Positions 6,275 through 6,754 of a stretch of 6,754 nt of DNA are shown one piece after another. Position 1 is the first letter of the stretch; each line of letters begins with the position of its first letter. A model generated the notes under the pieces. That model did no database searches. It was not told the DNA's origin and saw only the letters and a program-made list of their open reading frames with translations. Made by a program: the position numbers and the translations under genes. The DNA is taken from positions 1 through 6,754 of the forward strand of contig CALBYC010000127.1 of NCBI GenBank assembly GCA_937890135.1, written 5' to 3'. The DNA comes from an uncultured Parabacteroides sp. (lineage in GTDB: Bacteria; Bacteroidota; Bacteroidia; Bacteroidales; Tannerellaceae).

Positions 6275-6305
6275 ATCAAAAACGCCCGATTTGATGCGGT
6301 TCCGC
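6275..6305. repeat. Two adjacent small inverted repeats after the aminotransferase gene
   Basis: ATCAAA (6275-6280) pairs with TTTGAT (6290-6295) around a nine-base loop, and GCGG (6296-6299) pairs with CCGC (6302-6305) around two bases. They lie 32-62 bases downstream of the aminotransferase stop. Read on the minus strand, the GCGG/CCGC dyad comes first, and a run of five T follows about 15 bases later inside the loop of the second repeat. This could be a weak termination region, but it lacks the usual GC-rich stem directly followed by a T-tract. Confidence 0.3.
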
Positions 6306-6336
6306 CCAAACAAGTTATGCCGGCGATGACTCGCTT

Positions 6337-6754
6337 CTATTCTTCTTTTTTGGCCCCTAATACCCTGCGGAAACGGGTGATAAACTCGGCCGCTTCTTCT
6401 TTTGTCAAACATAAAGGGGGCAACAAGCGGATGGTATTGGTCCCGGCTACTCCTGTGAATACTTTTTCTTCAAACAGCAGGCGGTTGCGAATCTCCTTGA
6501 TAGGCTCTTCAAATTCAATGCCTATCATCAATCCGCGTCCGCGAAGTTCCTTTATCCCTGGTATCTTGCGCAATTCTTCCATCAAGTACGCACCTACGCT
6601 CTTCGCGTTCTCAATCAAATTTTCCTCCTTCATTATGTCCAAAACGGCGATGGCAGCCGCGCAAGCCAGGTGGTTACCGCCGAATGTCGTCCCCAACATT
6701 CCATAAACCGGCTTGAATATCGGGCTAATCAGGACGGCTCCCATGGGAAAACCG
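6337..6754 (-). CDS. argD: Acetylornithine/N-succinylornithine aminotransferase, C-terminal part (runs off the right edge)
   Basis: The C-terminal 138 residues of a class-III PLP-dependent aminotransferase are visible. The frame is still open at the right edge, where it reads GFPMGAV (the typical 'GGGFPiGA' loop just after the PLP lysine), so the lysine and the N-terminal two thirds lie outside; the internal ATG at 6744 is not the real start. Visible motifs are GTTFGGNHLACAAA (about 21-34 of the fragment), whose Thr contacts PLP phosphate across the dimer in this family, LRGRGLMIGIEF (70-81) and IRLLPPLCLT near the end, whose Arg aligns with the substrate-carboxylate-binding arginine of ornithine aminotransferase. 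The TTFGGN form fits ArgD well. The reaction is transfer of an amino group between glutamate and the N-acylated semialdehyde in arginine synthesis. Bacteroides use succinylated intermediates, so N-succinylornithine may be the true substrate (inference). An ornithine or GABA aminotransferase is less likely. Confidence 0.82.
   Translation of the reverse strand, partial: GFPMGAVLISPIFKPVYGMLGTTFGGNHLACAAAIAVLDIMKEENLIENAKSVGAYLMEELRKIPGIKELRGRGLMIGIEFEEPIKEIRNRLLFEEKVFTGVAGTNTIRLLPPLCLTKEEAAEFITRFRRVLGAKKEE

Noticed and set aside
6131..6706. Plus-strand open frames across the intergenic region and the aminotransferase (all three plus frames are open over about 6147-6294)
   Set aside because: They have no recognisable domain, run antisense through a clear aminotransferase gene or over palindromic non-coding DNA, and simply reflect a local lack of plus-strand stops. 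Automatic annotation may wrongly call small hypothetical proteins here.

Overview
The window looks like chromosomal DNA of a Bacteroidota member, most likely order Bacteroidales (Bacteroides/Parabacteroides type; the genus is a guess). Four things support this. None of the five visible start codons has a Shine-Dalgarno sequence. One upstream region carries the Bacteroides primary-sigma promoter pattern (TTTG, 19 bases, TAnnTTTG). The putative porin belongs to a family I know mainly from this phylum. The acyl-CoA ligase N-terminus resembles the Bacteroides type.

All six genes are on the minus strand, so the biological order runs from the right edge to the left. First is the 3' part of an acetylornithine/succinylornithine aminotransferase (6337-6754, argD-like). 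A 281-bp intergenic region (6056-6336) follows, with several inverted repeats and, at its downstream end, a good promoter. That promoter drives a complete NtrC-type sigma-54-dependent response regulator (4715-6055). Then come a 693-residue outer-membrane beta-barrel 'putative porin' (2570-4651), a membrane-anchored periplasmic solute-binding-type protein resembling the sensor half of MltF (1732-2559), a DEAD-box RNA helicase (489-1694), and the N-terminal 136 residues of an AMP-forming long-chain acyl-CoA ligase (1-410, running off the left edge).

The regulator, porin and MltF-like protein are closely packed (63-bp and 10-bp gaps) and may form one transcription unit concerned with the cell envelope. 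The helicase follows after 37 bp and the ligase after 78 bp; they may be read through or have their own weak promoters. No sensor kinase for the regulator and no convincing sigma-54 promoter is visible, so its targets are unknown.

The window is mostly ordinary housekeeping and envelope genes. I found no mobile element, CRISPR array, tRNA, rRNA or defence system. The least explained part is the structured stretch at about 6135-6305: a near-perfect 10-bp outer stem encloses a long hairpin and a second hairpin, with an alternative competing fold. It could be a dispersed intergenic repeat, an RNA element in the 3' or 5' untranslated region, or a complex terminator.
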